Below the pieces are notes generated by a model that worked only from the letters and a program-made list of their open reading frames with translations, was not told where the DNA came from and did no database searches. The position numbers were made by a program, and so were the translations under genes. Below, piece after piece: positions 35,114-44,766 of a DNA stretch of 64,000 nucleotides (the stretch's first letter is position 1; each line of letters starts with the position of its first letter). Source of the stretch: Rheinheimera lutimaris (lineage in GTDB: Bacteria > Pseudomonadota > Gammaproteobacteria > Enterobacterales > Alteromonadaceae); contig NZ_JABSOD010000009.1 of NCBI RefSeq assembly GCF_013283795.1, positions 62,001-126,000 on the forward strand, written 5' to 3'.

Positions 35114-36490
35114 ATGTCATCACGCCAATCCATGCATGGCCAATGGTCCAGTCGTCTCGCCTTTATCCTCGCTGCAACCGGCGCCGCCGTTGGTTTGGGT
35201 AATATTTGGAAATTCCCTTACATTATGGGGCAAAACGGCGGCGGTGCTTTTGTACTGGTGTATCTGTTATGTATTTTGCTTATCGGTATTCCGATAATGA
35301 TGGCAGAAGTGATGATAGGGCGGCGCGGACGGCAAAGCCCCGGCCACTCGGTAAAAACCCTGGCACTGGAAGCGCATGCGCATACCCGCTGGCAAATCGC
35401 TGGTTGGAGCGGGTTGATTGCAAGCTACCTTATTTTATCGTTTTATGCTGTTATTGCCGGCTGGGCGTTATCTTATGTGTTCAAAACCGCCAGTGGTAGT
35501 TTAACTGGAGTTACCGCAGCGGCTGCAGGGGAAACATTTAACCAGTTTATCAGTGACCCGGTTACATTAATGACGTGGTCCGGCGTTATATTGTTGGCCA
35601 CCGTGCTGGTGGTAGGTAAGGGAGTGCACCGTGGGTTAGAGAAAACGGTTAACTACCTGATGCCGTCTTTATTGGTGCTGTTAGTTATTATGGCGGTGTA
35701 CTCCGGTATCAACGGTGCTTTTTCTCAGGCGGTTGATTTTATTTTTAAACCGGATTTTTCCAAGCTCACCGTAAACGGCGTATTGCTGGCACTGGGGCAC
35801 GCGTTTTTCAGTCTCAGTCTGGCGTCAGGTGCCATGATGATTTACGGTGCTTACCTACCGGCTAACGTATCTATTGTTAAAACTTCAATTTGGATTGCGC
35901 TGGCTGATACTTCTGTTGCTTTACTGGCTGGTATGGCCATTTATCCGTTGGTATTTCAATACGGTTTATCACCTGACGGTGGTCCCGGATTAATTTTTGT
36001 CACCTTACCGATAGCTTTTGGCAGCATGCCAATGGGCACATTATTTGGTACGGTATTTTTTGTTATGTTGGTGTTTGCCGCCTTTACCTCTGCTATTGCC
36101 ATGATTGAGTCTACTGTTGCCTGGTTGGTTGAGTCTAAAGGTTTAAGCCGTTGGCAGGCGACTATCGGCACCGGGTTGTCACTATGGGTTATCGGACTGC
36201 TAACCGTGTTCTCATTCTCCGGCGCTTCGTGGGCCAGCTTTGAGCTGAATATTATGGGCAAGCCCATCAACAACTTCTTTGAGGCCGTTGATTATCTGAC
36301 GTCCGCTATTATGCTGCCGCTGGGCGGTTTGATTGTTGCCGTTTTCGCCGGCTGGATTATGAAGCAGCACGTCAGTAAAGAGGAACTTAATACTCATATA
36401 ATCGCATATAGCATGTGGCGTTTTGCGATCCGTTGGTTTACGCCGCTGGCAATCTTTATCGTCTTTTTAAACTTAATTGGTGTGCTATAA
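35114..36490 (+). CDS. NSS-family sodium-dependent transporter
   Basis: A 458-residue inner-membrane symporter of the neurotransmitter:sodium symporter family (LeuT fold). The N-terminal signature is clear: WSSRLAFILAATGAAVGLGNIWKFPYIMGQNGGGAF holds the Na+- and substrate-site residues of TM1, and PIMMAEVMIGRR follows. The substrate is probably an amino acid or similar amine but cannot be decided. It has 11-12 hydrophobic segments and an AAGG ribosome site. A second sodium-coupled transporter starts 33 bp downstream. Confidence 0.92.
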   Translation: MSSRQSMHGQWSSRLAFILAATGAAVGLGNIWKFPYIMGQNGGGAFVLVYLLCILLIGIPIMMAEVMIGRRGRQSPGHSVKTLALEAHAHTRWQIAGWSGLIASYLILSFYAVIAGWALSYVFKTASGSLTGVTAAAAGETFNQFISDPVTLMTWSGVILLATVLVVGKGVHRGLEKTVNYLMPSLLVLLVIMAVYSGINGAFSQAVDFIFKPDFSKLTVNGVLLALGHAFFSLSLASGAMMIYGAYLPANVSIVKTSIWIALADTSVALLAGMAIYPLVFQYGLSPDGGPGLIFVTLPIAFGSMPMGTLFGTVFFVMLVFAAFTSAIAMIESTVAWLVESKGLSRWQATIGTGLSLWVIGLLTVFSFSGASWASFELNIMGKPINNFFEAVDYLTSAIMLPLGGLIVAVFAGWIMKQHVSKEELNTHIIAYSMWRFAIRWFTPLAIFIVFLNLIGVL

Positions 36491-36523
36491 GCGCTGTGAT
36501 GTGACTAAAACAGAGAACAAAAC

Positions 36524-37996
36524 ATGAAAAACACAGTTAAAGATCCAAATTTTACCGATGCAGCAATACCGCTGATTGTATTGGTTATTTTATTATCAGC
36601 GTCGGTGTATTTATTTGGCGACAATTCCTCTTATGGCCCCAATCAAATAGCGTTGTTTATGGCGACGGCCGTAGCTGTGGTTATTGGTCTGAAAAATGGC
36701 TATCGCTGGTCAGTAATTGAAAAAGCTATGGTGAAGGGCATTTCACTGTCATTGGGTGCGGTACTTATTTTGTTGTCAGTAGGTGCATTGATAGGTACAT
36801 GGATGCTGTCGGGTACGGTGCCGACGTTAATTTATTATGGTTTGCAGTTACTTAGCCCAAGTTGGTTTTATGCTGCCAGTTGCTTGCTGTGTGGCATAGT
36901 GGCGATGAGCATCGGCAGCTCGTGGACTACAGCAGCGACAATCGGTGTTGCTTTGATTGGCGTGGCAACAGGGCTTGGTTTATCACCTGCTATTACTGCC
37001 GGTGCTATCGTATCAGGCGCATATTTCGGTGATAAAATTTCGCCGCTGAGCGAAACCACTAACCTGGCACCGGCCGTTGCCGGTGCTGATTTGTTTGACC
37101 ATATCCGGCATATGCTGTGGACTACGGTGCCCAGCTTTGCTTTGGCGTTGTTGCTGTTTACTGTCATTGGTTTCAGCTCAGATGTCAGCGCTGATTTTGC
37201 CCGCATTGAACAAATCAGCGTGGTATTGCAGCAGAATTTCTCTATCAGTTTTTTATCATTAATCCCGTTGTTTGTGCTGTTGGCAATGGCCGTTAAGAAA
37301 GTGCCGGCGTTTCCTACGGTATTTATCGGCGCACTTCTCGGTGCCATATGGGCGCTGTTTTTTCAACAGGACCTGATAGCAAAAATGGTCGGAACCGAGC
37401 AAAGTTATGCGATAGGTGCAGTTAAACTAATTTGGCATACTTTTCATGCCGGCTTTAGTATTGAAACCGGTAATGCCAGCTTAAATGACTTACTCAGCGG
37501 TGGCGGCATGGCCAGTATGTTAAATACGGTGTGGCTGGTATTCTGCGCCATGATGTTTGGTGCCACCATTGAAAAAATCGGTCTGTTACGCAAATTTGTA
37601 CAATCTATCCTGCATTTTGCCAAAAGTACCGGTTCACTCATCACCAGCACTATTGCTACCTGTTTTGCCACTAACGTGCTGACAGCTGATCAATATATGT
37701 CGATTGTAATGCCCGGAAGGATGTTTAAAGAAGAGTATGAACGCCGCGGCCTGGCACCGGTGAATTTGTCGCGCACGCTGGAAGACGGCGGTACCATTAC
37801 CAGCCCGTTGATCCCGTGGAATACCTGTGGTGCCTATATGCACAGTGTGTTGCAGGTTAGCCCGCTGGACTATGCGATGTATGCCTTTTTTAATCTTATT
37901 AACCCGGTGCTGGCGATTATCTATGCCTATTGCGGTATTAAGATCCTTAAGCTGACGCCACCTGATTCTGTGGTGCAGCAAGCTGCTAAAGCCTGA
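36524..37996 (+). CDS. NhaC-family Na+/H+ antiporter
   Basis: A 490-residue integral membrane protein of the NhaC family. Typical features are the unwound-helix stretch SIGSSWTTAATIGVALIGVA, the ISPLSETTNLAPAVAG block with acidic and polar ion-site residues, and the LTADQYMSIVMPGRMF and SRTLEDGGTITSPLIPWNTCG segments near the C-terminus. It may exchange Na+ for H+ or malate/lactate-type substrates, as some relatives do. Coupling with the upstream NSS gene suggests that it disposes of Na+ brought in by that symporter. Confidence 0.9.
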   Translation: MKNTVKDPNFTDAAIPLIVLVILLSASVYLFGDNSSYGPNQIALFMATAVAVVIGLKNGYRWSVIEKAMVKGISLSLGAVLILLSVGALIGTWMLSGTVPTLIYYGLQLLSPSWFYAASCLLCGIVAMSIGSSWTTAATIGVALIGVATGLGLSPAITAGAIVSGAYFGDKISPLSETTNLAPAVAGADLFDHIRHMLWTTVPSFALALLLFTVIGFSSDVSADFARIEQISVVLQQNFSISFLSLIPLFVLLAMAVKKVPAFPTVFIGALLGAIWALFFQQDLIAKMVGTEQSYAIGAVKLIWHTFHAGFSIETGNASLNDLLSGGGMASMLNTVWLVFCAMMFGATIEKIGLLRKFVQSILHFAKSTGSLITSTIATCFATNVLTADQYMSIVMPGRMFKEEYERRGLAPVNLSRTLEDGGTITSPLIPWNTCGAYMHSVLQVSPLDYAMYAFFNLINPVLAIIYAYCGIKILKLTPPDSVVQQAAKA

Positions 37997-38000
37997 AGCC

Positions 38001-38027
38001 AAAAAGCCTGATCTGATCAGGCTTTTT
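38001..38027 (+). terminator. Intrinsic terminator after the NhaC gene
   Basis: AAAAAGCCTGATC and GATCAGGCTTTTT form a 13-bp stem around a single base. The stem contains two GATC sites. Confidence 0.9.
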
Positions 38028-38075
38028 CGTCATTATACTCAACGTAAGCTAACTCCAATTTATTAAGGCGTTTGT

Positions 38076-40664
38076 ATGACCGCTAATACCAACACCCGAA
38101 ACGTAAAATCCCGTCATGATTATCAGCCTCCGGCTTTTATTATCAGCACGGTAAAGCTGTGTTTTGAACTGGACAATACCGCTACCAAAGTTACGTCGGT
38201 AATGCAGTTACAGCGCCGGCAAGCCGGCGCGCCGCTAAAACTTGATGGCCAACATTTACAGTTACTCAGTGTAGCGGTAAATGGTAAGCAATTATCTGAA
38301 CACGAATACCGGCTGGATGATGAAAGCCTGACCTTGGATACACTGCCGGACAGCTTTGAATTAACCGTAGTAACGCAATTGTCACCGCAAACCAATACTG
38401 CGTTAGAAGGCTTATACCTTGCCGGTCAGACGTTTTGCACTCAATGTGAAGCTGAAGGTTTTCGCCGTATCAGTTATTTTTTAGATCGGCCTGACGTATT
38501 AGCGGAGTATTTTGTCACCATTATAGCTCCGGCTGAGCAGTATCCGTTTTTATTGTCGAACGGCAATAAGCTGTCTGAACATATTGATAGCGCCGGCAAC
38601 CGGGTAGTGCAGTGGCACGATCCTTTTGCCAAACCCTGCTATTTGTTCGCCCTGGTAGCAGGTGACTTTGACCGCTTAACCGAGCGCTTTGTTACGCAAA
38701 GTGGCCGTGACGTCAGTTTAGAGTTATATGTCGACAAAGGTGCGGCGGCCAAAGGCGAGTTTGCGCTGCAGGCATTAAAGCGTGCTATGCGCTGGGATGA
38801 ACAGCGCTTTAATTTGGAATATGACCTGGACATATACATGGTGGTGGCAGTCGATTTCTTTAATATGGGGGCCATGGAGAATAAAGGTTTAAACATATTT
38901 AACAGCAAATATGTATTAGCGGATGCTGGTACTGCGACGGACAAAGATTACTTTAATATTGAATCTATTATCGGTCATGAATATTTCCATAACTGGACCG
39001 GCAATCGTGTTACCTGCCGTGACTGGTTTCAGTTGAGTTTAAAAGAAGGCTTAACGGTATTTCGTGATCAAGAGTTCAGTGCCGATATGGGCTCACCAAC
39101 TTTGTGTCGCATAGATGCGGTAAAATTGATCCGCACCGCCCAGTTTGCCGAAGATGCCGGGCCAATGGCACATCCGATCCGGCCGGAGCAAGTGCTGGAG
39201 ATGAACAACTTTTATACCGTGACGGTATACGACAAAGGCGCGGAAGTGATCCGCATGCTGCAAACGTTGCTTGGCCGTAACGGCTTTGCTGCCGGGCTGG
39301 CACTTTACTTACAGCGTCATGATGGACAAGCGGTAACCTGCGATGATTTTTTGCAGGCGATGCAAGATGCAACCGCTAAGGACTTAAGTCGCTTTGCACT
39401 GTGGTATAGCCAATCAGGCACGCCAGAGCTTGCGGTAAGCCAGCATTATGATGCGCCATCGGCGCAGTTAACGTTGAACCTGAGCCAGCATACACCGGCT
39501 ACAACCGATCAGCCTATAAAACAGGCGCTGATGCTGCCGGTACAAATTGAGCTGTTATTCGCTGACGGCACGAAACAGCAACATTTGTTGGTGATGCAAG
39601 AAGCGTCACAGCAATTTTTACTGCCGGAAATTCACACTGAACCTGTGGTGGTATGGTTGGAGCATTTTTCTGCCCCGGTGAAGCTCAAAGCAGATATAGA
39701 CGACCGGCATTTGCTGTTTATTGCCGGCAACGCCAGTGATGGTGTTGCCCGTTGGGATGCCATGCAGCAATTTTGGAGCCGTAAGGTTGCGCAGGCTATT
39801 GCCGGTAACGCAGTTGAGGATGTGTTGCCGGAGGCACTAGTGAGCATGATGGCATCCTGGTTGCAGCAGCCGGAGCCCGATCTGGCGTTAACGGCAGAAT
39901 TACTGTCGTTGCCGGATTTTGACACTCTGGCAGAGCAATACCAGCAAGTTCCGGTGGACGGCATTTTAGCCGCACTTGCCGGCTTTAAACAGCTGTTGGC
40001 AATGCGCTTGCGCGAGCCTTTGCTGCAATGTTATCAGCGTTTGCCGCTGTCAGCATATCATTATGATCAAGCCGCTGCTGCACAGCGACGGCTGCGCAGC
40101 TTATGCTTACACTATTTGGCGCTATCTGCTGTTGATGCAACCGAATTGCTTCAACAACATTATCAAAGCGCCGATAATATGACCGATACTATGGCTGCAT
40201 TGGCTGCCAGTCAGCAGGCACAACCGGCGACATTTAACCTGCTAATCGACGATTTCGCACAGCGTTGGCAACATGATGCCCTGGTGATGGATAAATGTTT
40301 TGCCCTGGTGGCATCCGACCCGGCAGAGCAGGTGTTCGATGGCATAGAAACCATGCTGCGTCATCCGTTGTTCAGTTGGCATAACCCTAATCGCGTAAGA
40401 GCACTGTACTCCGCCTTTAGTATGCGCAACCCACAGCAATTTCACCGGCTTGACGGCAAGGGCTACGCAGCATTAGAGCAGGTAGTCGGTAAACTCGATG
40501 GCATTAATGCCCAGGTTGCTGCACGTTTAATTACGCCTTTATTAAGTTGGCGCCGGTTTGACCCTGTACGGCAGCAATTAATGCAGGCCGCATTACAACG
40601 CTTGGCCAACATACCCGGACTGAGCAATGATGTGTATGAAAAGGTCAACAGAAGCCTGACATGA
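38076..40664 (+). CDS. pepN: Aminopeptidase N
   Basis: PepN is the main broad-specificity cytosolic M1 aminopeptidase. The 862-residue protein (E. coli 870) has the exopeptidase motif GAMENKG and the zinc site HEYFHN-x18-E with His301, Glu302, His305 and Glu324. A C-terminal helical domain fills residues about 550-862. Its stop overlaps the start of the DUF2835 gene by four bases (ATGA). Confidence 0.97.
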   Translation: MTANTNTRNVKSRHDYQPPAFIISTVKLCFELDNTATKVTSVMQLQRRQAGAPLKLDGQHLQLLSVAVNGKQLSEHEYRLDDESLTLDTLPDSFELTVVTQLSPQTNTALEGLYLAGQTFCTQCEAEGFRRISYFLDRPDVLAEYFVTIIAPAEQYPFLLSNGNKLSEHIDSAGNRVVQWHDPFAKPCYLFALVAGDFDRLTERFVTQSGRDVSLELYVDKGAAAKGEFALQALKRAMRWDEQRFNLEYDLDIYMVVAVDFFNMGAMENKGLNIFNSKYVLADAGTATDKDYFNIESIIGHEYFHNWTGNRVTCRDWFQLSLKEGLTVFRDQEFSADMGSPTLCRIDAVKLIRTAQFAEDAGPMAHPIRPEQVLEMNNFYTVTVYDKGAEVIRMLQTLLGRNGFAAGLALYLQRHDGQAVTCDDFLQAMQDATAKDLSRFALWYSQSGTPELAVSQHYDAPSAQLTLNLSQHTPATTDQPIKQALMLPVQIELLFADGTKQQHLLVMQEASQQFLLPEIHTEPVVVWLEHFSAPVKLKADIDDRHLLFIAGNASDGVARWDAMQQFWSRKVAQAIAGNAVEDVLPEALVSMMASWLQQPEPDLALTAELLSLPDFDTLAEQYQQVPVDGILAALAGFKQLLAMRLREPLLQCYQRLPLSAYHYDQAAAAQRRLRSLCLHYLALSAVDATELLQQHYQSADNMTDTMAALAASQQAQPATFNLLIDDFAQRWQHDALVMDKCFALVASDPAEQVFDGIETMLRHPLFSWHNPNRVRALYSAFSMRNPQQFHRLDGKGYAALEQVVGKLDGINAQVAARLITPLLSWRRFDPVRQQLMQAALQRLANIPGLSNDVYEKVNRSLT

Positions 40665-40885
40665 TGCGGCACTACTTTTTTAACGCTATGCTCAGTGCAG
40701 AGCAGTGCTACAGCTACTATCGTGGTGATGTAAAGTATGTTGTGGTAACAGCGGATAGTGGCGAGCGGATCCAGCTACAATTCCGGCATTTTCAACCTTT
40801 TGTCGGGGTTAGTGGTATACGGGGGCGTTTCAGGCTGACATTGGATAATAATGCGGCTTTTATCAGCCTGGAAAAAATTAATTAG
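40661..40885 (+). CDS. DUF2835 family protein
   Basis: A 74-residue protein, predicted mostly beta, fitting DUF2835 (SAEQCYSYYRGDVKYVVVTADSGERIQLQFRHFQPFV, then GIRGRF). Function unknown. It is translationally coupled to pepN, an arrangement I recall from Shewanella and relatives. Confidence 0.82.
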   Translation: MMRHYFFNAMLSAEQCYSYYRGDVKYVVVTADSGERIQLQFRHFQPFVGVSGIRGRFRLTLDNNAAFISLEKIN

Positions 40886-41206
40886 AGTATATACTTTAAA
40901 CAGTGAATTAAAACAATAGCTTGCAGTTAGAGCTGGTTTGACCTTTAATTTCATTAGCTTATCGCAACTTATTTTGCCACGTTGTTGTATGGTTAAACCT
41001 GTATAGCGTAAAAAAGGTTAAAACTTAGACGCTTTTAAAAAAAACTGAATAAAAATCAACAGATTTACGTGACAGCAAGCCTTGCTTGCAACTTGAAATG
41101 ATGTAATTATTTTAATGAAGTAAGCTGAGCTCGGATCAGTTAGCTTGGTCATATAATTAAAAAGACACTACTAAAAAACCTGCGGGACAGGGGGGGAGAT
41201 AACAAG
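40886..41206. other. AT-rich 321-bp gene-free region upstream of DUF1302 operon
   Basis: No credible gene. It holds a perfect TATAAT (41152-41157) with no matching -35, a small inverted repeat GCAAGC-CTT-GCTTGC (41075-41089), and a run of seven G (41190-41196) just before the ribosome site GGAG. No terminator for pepN-DUF2835 is obvious. The length suggests a regulated leader for the following operon. Confidence 0.6.
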
Positions 41207-43309
41207 ATGAATAAAAGGTCAATAACCTTTGCTAAGAAACCCTTAGCCATAGGTGTTGCTTCAGCGCTGTTTGCCTTGTCAATGGCACCGGCACAAGCAG
41301 CATCGTGGAACCTGGGTGATGTTGACATCACTTTTGATTCTACATTTTCATACGGCGGTAGCTGGAGGATGGAAGATCGTAATTTTGATACGATCAGTAA
41401 AGTTAACCACCCGCGGTTTGATTGGGAAGGTTATAACGCCGGTACCAACGAAGTGCTGTATTCAAACTCGCAAATTTGGATGGAGCCGGGGGCCTACTCA
41501 AGCAATGGTGATGCCGGTAATTTGAATTACGATAGAGGTGATATGTTCAGCAGCCTGTTTAAAGGCTTGCATGAATTATCTATCAAAAAAGATAATATCG
41601 GTTTATTTACCCGTTTTATGTACTTCTACGATTTTGCCTTAATGGACAATGACGGTGCCTATACCAACCCTGTATCAGGACAGCGCGTTGATCCTTGTGC
41701 CGACAGCGATGCACGAGATTTGACGTGCCGAGATATTCGTTTGCTGGACGCTTATGTCTACGGTAATTTCAGCTTTAACGACGGTATGAATCCGGTGACG
41801 GTTAAACTAGGCCAGCAGGTGTTAAGCTGGGGTGAGAGCACCCTTATACAGCACGGTATTAATATTACACCTATCGATGTTGGTGTAGCCCGTGCGCCCG
41901 GAGCTGAGCTCAAAGAAGCTTATATTCCTGTTGGTATGGCCACGTTAAATATTGGTTTAACAGAGAATCTGTCAACAGAGCTGTTTTATCAGTACGAGTG
42001 GGTAAACAGTTACCTGCCTGTACCCGGTACTTATTTTTCTACCAATGACTTTGCAGGCGAAGGCGGTTATGCCCAGAATGTACAGTTAGGCTTTGCCGGT
42101 AATCCTGATATCGATCTTTTCCATCTGTTACAACGGCTGAATGAAATTGGTGCCGATTTACGTAGTGGTGATCTTACCCAAGAGCAGGCCATAGCCCGGT
42201 ATCTGCAATATCCAACTAAAGTTACCTTACGACCTTATGGCAGTGAAGGTGATATTAAGCCAAAAGATGGTGGTCAGTACGGCATTAAATTTGAGTATTT
42301 TGCCCCTGATTTAAATGATACCGAGTTTGCTGTTTATTATATGAATTATCACAGCCGTACACCCGTGATATCAGGCGTAGCAGCTGATTTCGGGCTTGCT
42401 TCTGTCGGCCGCGATCTTGCTTATCTGGCCGGTAATAATATTACTAAAGAGAATATTGCTCAATTAAGCACATTCTCCAAAGCCAAAATCGAGTATCCGG
42501 AAGATATTAAGTTATACGGTTTTAGCTTTAACACTACATTAGGTGAAACCTCGGTTGCCGGTGAAATTGCGTATCGTCAGGATGAGCCTCTGCAAATTGA
42601 TGACGTGGAAATCCTATATGCCGGTATGCCTGAACAATTAGGTAATGCCTGTGCAGCACCTGCTGCACAAAGAGTTATTTGCCGCGAAGATTTAATTGGT
42701 ATATCACAAATTGGTCGTGATATTGGCGCGAAAGTACAACCGGGTGCTGCTGCTCAGGGTTATATTTTGAGCGACACCATTCAGGCGCAAATGACCTTCA
42801 CGCATTTGGTAGGGCCTGCGCTGGGTTCAGATAACATCAGCCTGTTAGCAGAAGTTGGTGGTATCCGTATTCAGGATATGCCGGATCAAAGCGTGCTGCG
42901 TTTAAATGGCCCTAATACTGACCGTAGTGGTGCACCGTTGTTAAATGGCAATGGCGATCCTATACCCGGCTTACATACCGGTTTATCTAACGGCGCAGAA
43001 ACTAACCCGTTTCCTACAGCATCTGCCTGGGGCTACCGGTTGCTGGCTAAAGCAGATTACAATAACGTCTTCGCCGGTGTTAACCTGTCACAGCGCATGG
43101 TGTTTTCGCATGACGTGAATGGTATTACTCCGGACCCGTTGTTTATGTTTGTGGAAGATCGTAAATCATTGGCTTACGCAGTGAGCTTTGATTATCTGAG
43201 CAAATGGTCAGGCGAGTTGTCATACAACGTATTTTGGGGCGGTCAGGGCACAACAAACAACGTAGAAGACCGTGACTTTATCTCTTTTAACATCAAGTAC
43301 TCTATTTAA
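41207..43309 (+). CDS. DUF1302 outer-membrane beta-barrel protein
   Basis: A 700-residue exported protein with a signal peptide (about 1-31, ending APAQAA). The mature part starts with the DUF1302 pattern (SWNLGDVDITFDSTFSYGGSWR) and has alternating short hydrophobic and aromatic strands to a C-terminal ISFNIKYSI, typical of a barrel insertion signal. DUF1302 proteins have no settled function. It is followed after 16 bp by the DUF1329 gene, and this pairing with an MMPL transporter recurs in many proteobacteria. Confidence 0.87.
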   Translation: MNKRSITFAKKPLAIGVASALFALSMAPAQAASWNLGDVDITFDSTFSYGGSWRMEDRNFDTISKVNHPRFDWEGYNAGTNEVLYSNSQIWMEPGAYSSNGDAGNLNYDRGDMFSSLFKGLHELSIKKDNIGLFTRFMYFYDFALMDNDGAYTNPVSGQRVDPCADSDARDLTCRDIRLLDAYVYGNFSFNDGMNPVTVKLGQQVLSWGESTLIQHGINITPIDVGVARAPGAELKEAYIPVGMATLNIGLTENLSTELFYQYEWVNSYLPVPGTYFSTNDFAGEGGYAQNVQLGFAGNPDIDLFHLLQRLNEIGADLRSGDLTQEQAIARYLQYPTKVTLRPYGSEGDIKPKDGGQYGIKFEYFAPDLNDTEFAVYYMNYHSRTPVISGVAADFGLASVGRDLAYLAGNNITKENIAQLSTFSKAKIEYPEDIKLYGFSFNTTLGETSVAGEIAYRQDEPLQIDDVEILYAGMPEQLGNACAAPAAQRVICREDLIGISQIGRDIGAKVQPGAAAQGYILSDTIQAQMTFTHLVGPALGSDNISLLAEVGGIRIQDMPDQSVLRLNGPNTDRSGAPLLNGNGDPIPGLHTGLSNGAETNPFPTASAWGYRLLAKADYNNVFAGVNLSQRMVFSHDVNGITPDPLFMFVEDRKSLAYAVSFDYLSKWSGELSYNVFWGGQGTTNNVEDRDFISFNIKYSI

Positions 43310-43325
43310 GGGACGAGCACTAATT

Positions 43326-44687
43326 ATGAAAAAACTCACCCTAATTTCATCGGCTGTTGCCCTGATATTAAGCTGCTCTGTAGCGGCTAAAATAACGCCG
43401 GAGCAGGCAGCGAGACTGGGCAACGATTTAACTCCGCTGGGCGCGGAAAAAGCCGGCAATGCTGACGGTTCTATTCCTGCCTGGACCGGCGGTATTACTG
43501 CAGCACCAGCTGGTTACACTGCGGGTATGCATCACCCTGATCCGTTTGCAGCGGATAAAGTGTTAATGACCATCGACAGCAGCAATGTTAATGAATACAA
43601 AAGCTTGTTAAGTCCCGGGCAAATTAAGTTATTTGAAATTTACCCCGACACTTACAAGATGAATATTTATCAATCGCGTCGTACCGCTTCTTATCCGCAG
43701 TATGTCTATGATGCAACTAAAAGTATTGCAACAAAGGCCGAGCTGATTGAAGGTGGCAACGGTATCGTTAATGCTGCTATCGGTATTCCGTTCCCAATTC
43801 CGCAGAACGGTTTGGAAGCAGTGTGGAACCATTTGCTGCGTTTTCGTGGTGTAGCAGCCAGTCGTAATGGTGGCCAGGCCGCACCTACTGCTGCTGGTGC
43901 TTACACTATCATAGGTTTTGACGAGCAGATTATGTTCAAGTATTCAGAGCCTAATGCCACAGCAGAAGCGTTAACCGCTGAAAATATTCTGTTCCGTTTT
44001 AAGCAAGGTGTAACGTCTCCGGCGCGTTTAGCCGGTACCGCCTTGCTGGTGCATGAAACGATGGACCAGGTTAAAACACCACGTCAGGCATGGACTTACA
44101 ATACCGGCCAACGCCGTGTGCGTCGTGCACCAAACGTAGCTTATGATGCACCTGGTACAGCATCTGACGGCTTGCGCACCACAGACGATTTTGACATGTT
44201 TAACGGCTCACCGGATCGCTACAACTGGAATCTGGTAGGTAAGCAGGAACTCTATATTCCTTACAACAGCTATAAATTACACGGTAACGACGTGAAATAT
44301 GCTGACTTACTGATGGCCGGTCATATTAACCCTGAGCATGTACGCTGGGAAAAGCACCGCGTTTGGGTGGTTGAAGCCACGTTGAAAGATGGCACCCGCC
44401 ATGTATACGGCAAACGGGTATTCTATATTGACGAAGATAGCTGGCAAATCCATGTTGCCGACTTGTATGACAACAGAAATGAGTTATATCGGGTCGCTGT
44501 AGCGCATGGCTTGAACTATTATGAAGTACCAACGCACTGGAGTACTCTGGAGGTATATCATGATCTTAATTCACGCCGCTACATCGCTATCGGCTTGGAT
44601 AACGAAGATAAGATGTATGACTTCGGTGTTAGTCTGACCGATGCTGATTTCACGCCGGCAGCACTGCGTCGTGAAGGTACGCGGTAA
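43326..44687 (+). CDS. DUF1329 envelope protein (LolA/LolB-like fold)
   Basis: A 453-residue exported protein. The start is set at 43326, where a signal peptide begins (MKKLTLISSAVALILSCSVAA) 8 nt after AGGGACG; the open frame upstream lies inside the DUF1302 gene. Typical DUF1329 features are ITPEQAARLGNDLTPLGAEKAGN and PAWTGGI near the N-terminus and the YDNRNELYRVAVAHG block. The family is thought to have a lipoprotein-carrier-like fold, which suits a lipid shuttle between membranes. That role is an inference from fold and neighbours. Confidence 0.87.
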   Translation: MKKLTLISSAVALILSCSVAAKITPEQAARLGNDLTPLGAEKAGNADGSIPAWTGGITAAPAGYTAGMHHPDPFAADKVLMTIDSSNVNEYKSLLSPGQIKLFEIYPDTYKMNIYQSRRTASYPQYVYDATKSIATKAELIEGGNGIVNAAIGIPFPIPQNGLEAVWNHLLRFRGVAASRNGGQAAPTAAGAYTIIGFDEQIMFKYSEPNATAEALTAENILFRFKQGVTSPARLAGTALLVHETMDQVKTPRQAWTYNTGQRRVRRAPNVAYDAPGTASDGLRTTDDFDMFNGSPDRYNWNLVGKQELYIPYNSYKLHGNDVKYADLLMAGHINPEHVRWEKHRVWVVEATLKDGTRHVYGKRVFYIDEDSWQIHVADLYDNRNELYRVAVAHGLNYYEVPTHWSTLEVYHDLNSRRYIAIGLDNEDKMYDFGVSLTDADFTPAALRREGTR

Positions 44688-44705
44688 CTTCATTGTGATG
44701 TAACG

Positions 44706-44738
44706 ACGGTTGGCCTGGTGCCAACCGTTTTTATTTTT
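44706..44738 (+). terminator. Intra-operon terminator or attenuator
   Basis: ACGGTTGGC and GCCAACCGT with loop CTGGT, followed by TTTTT-A-TTTTT. It is a full intrinsic terminator between the DUF1329 gene and the YCF48-like gene, so downstream expression needs read-through or its own promoter. Confidence 0.8.
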
Positions 44739-44766
44739 AACTTTTCATAGAGTAAAAACTCAGCAT

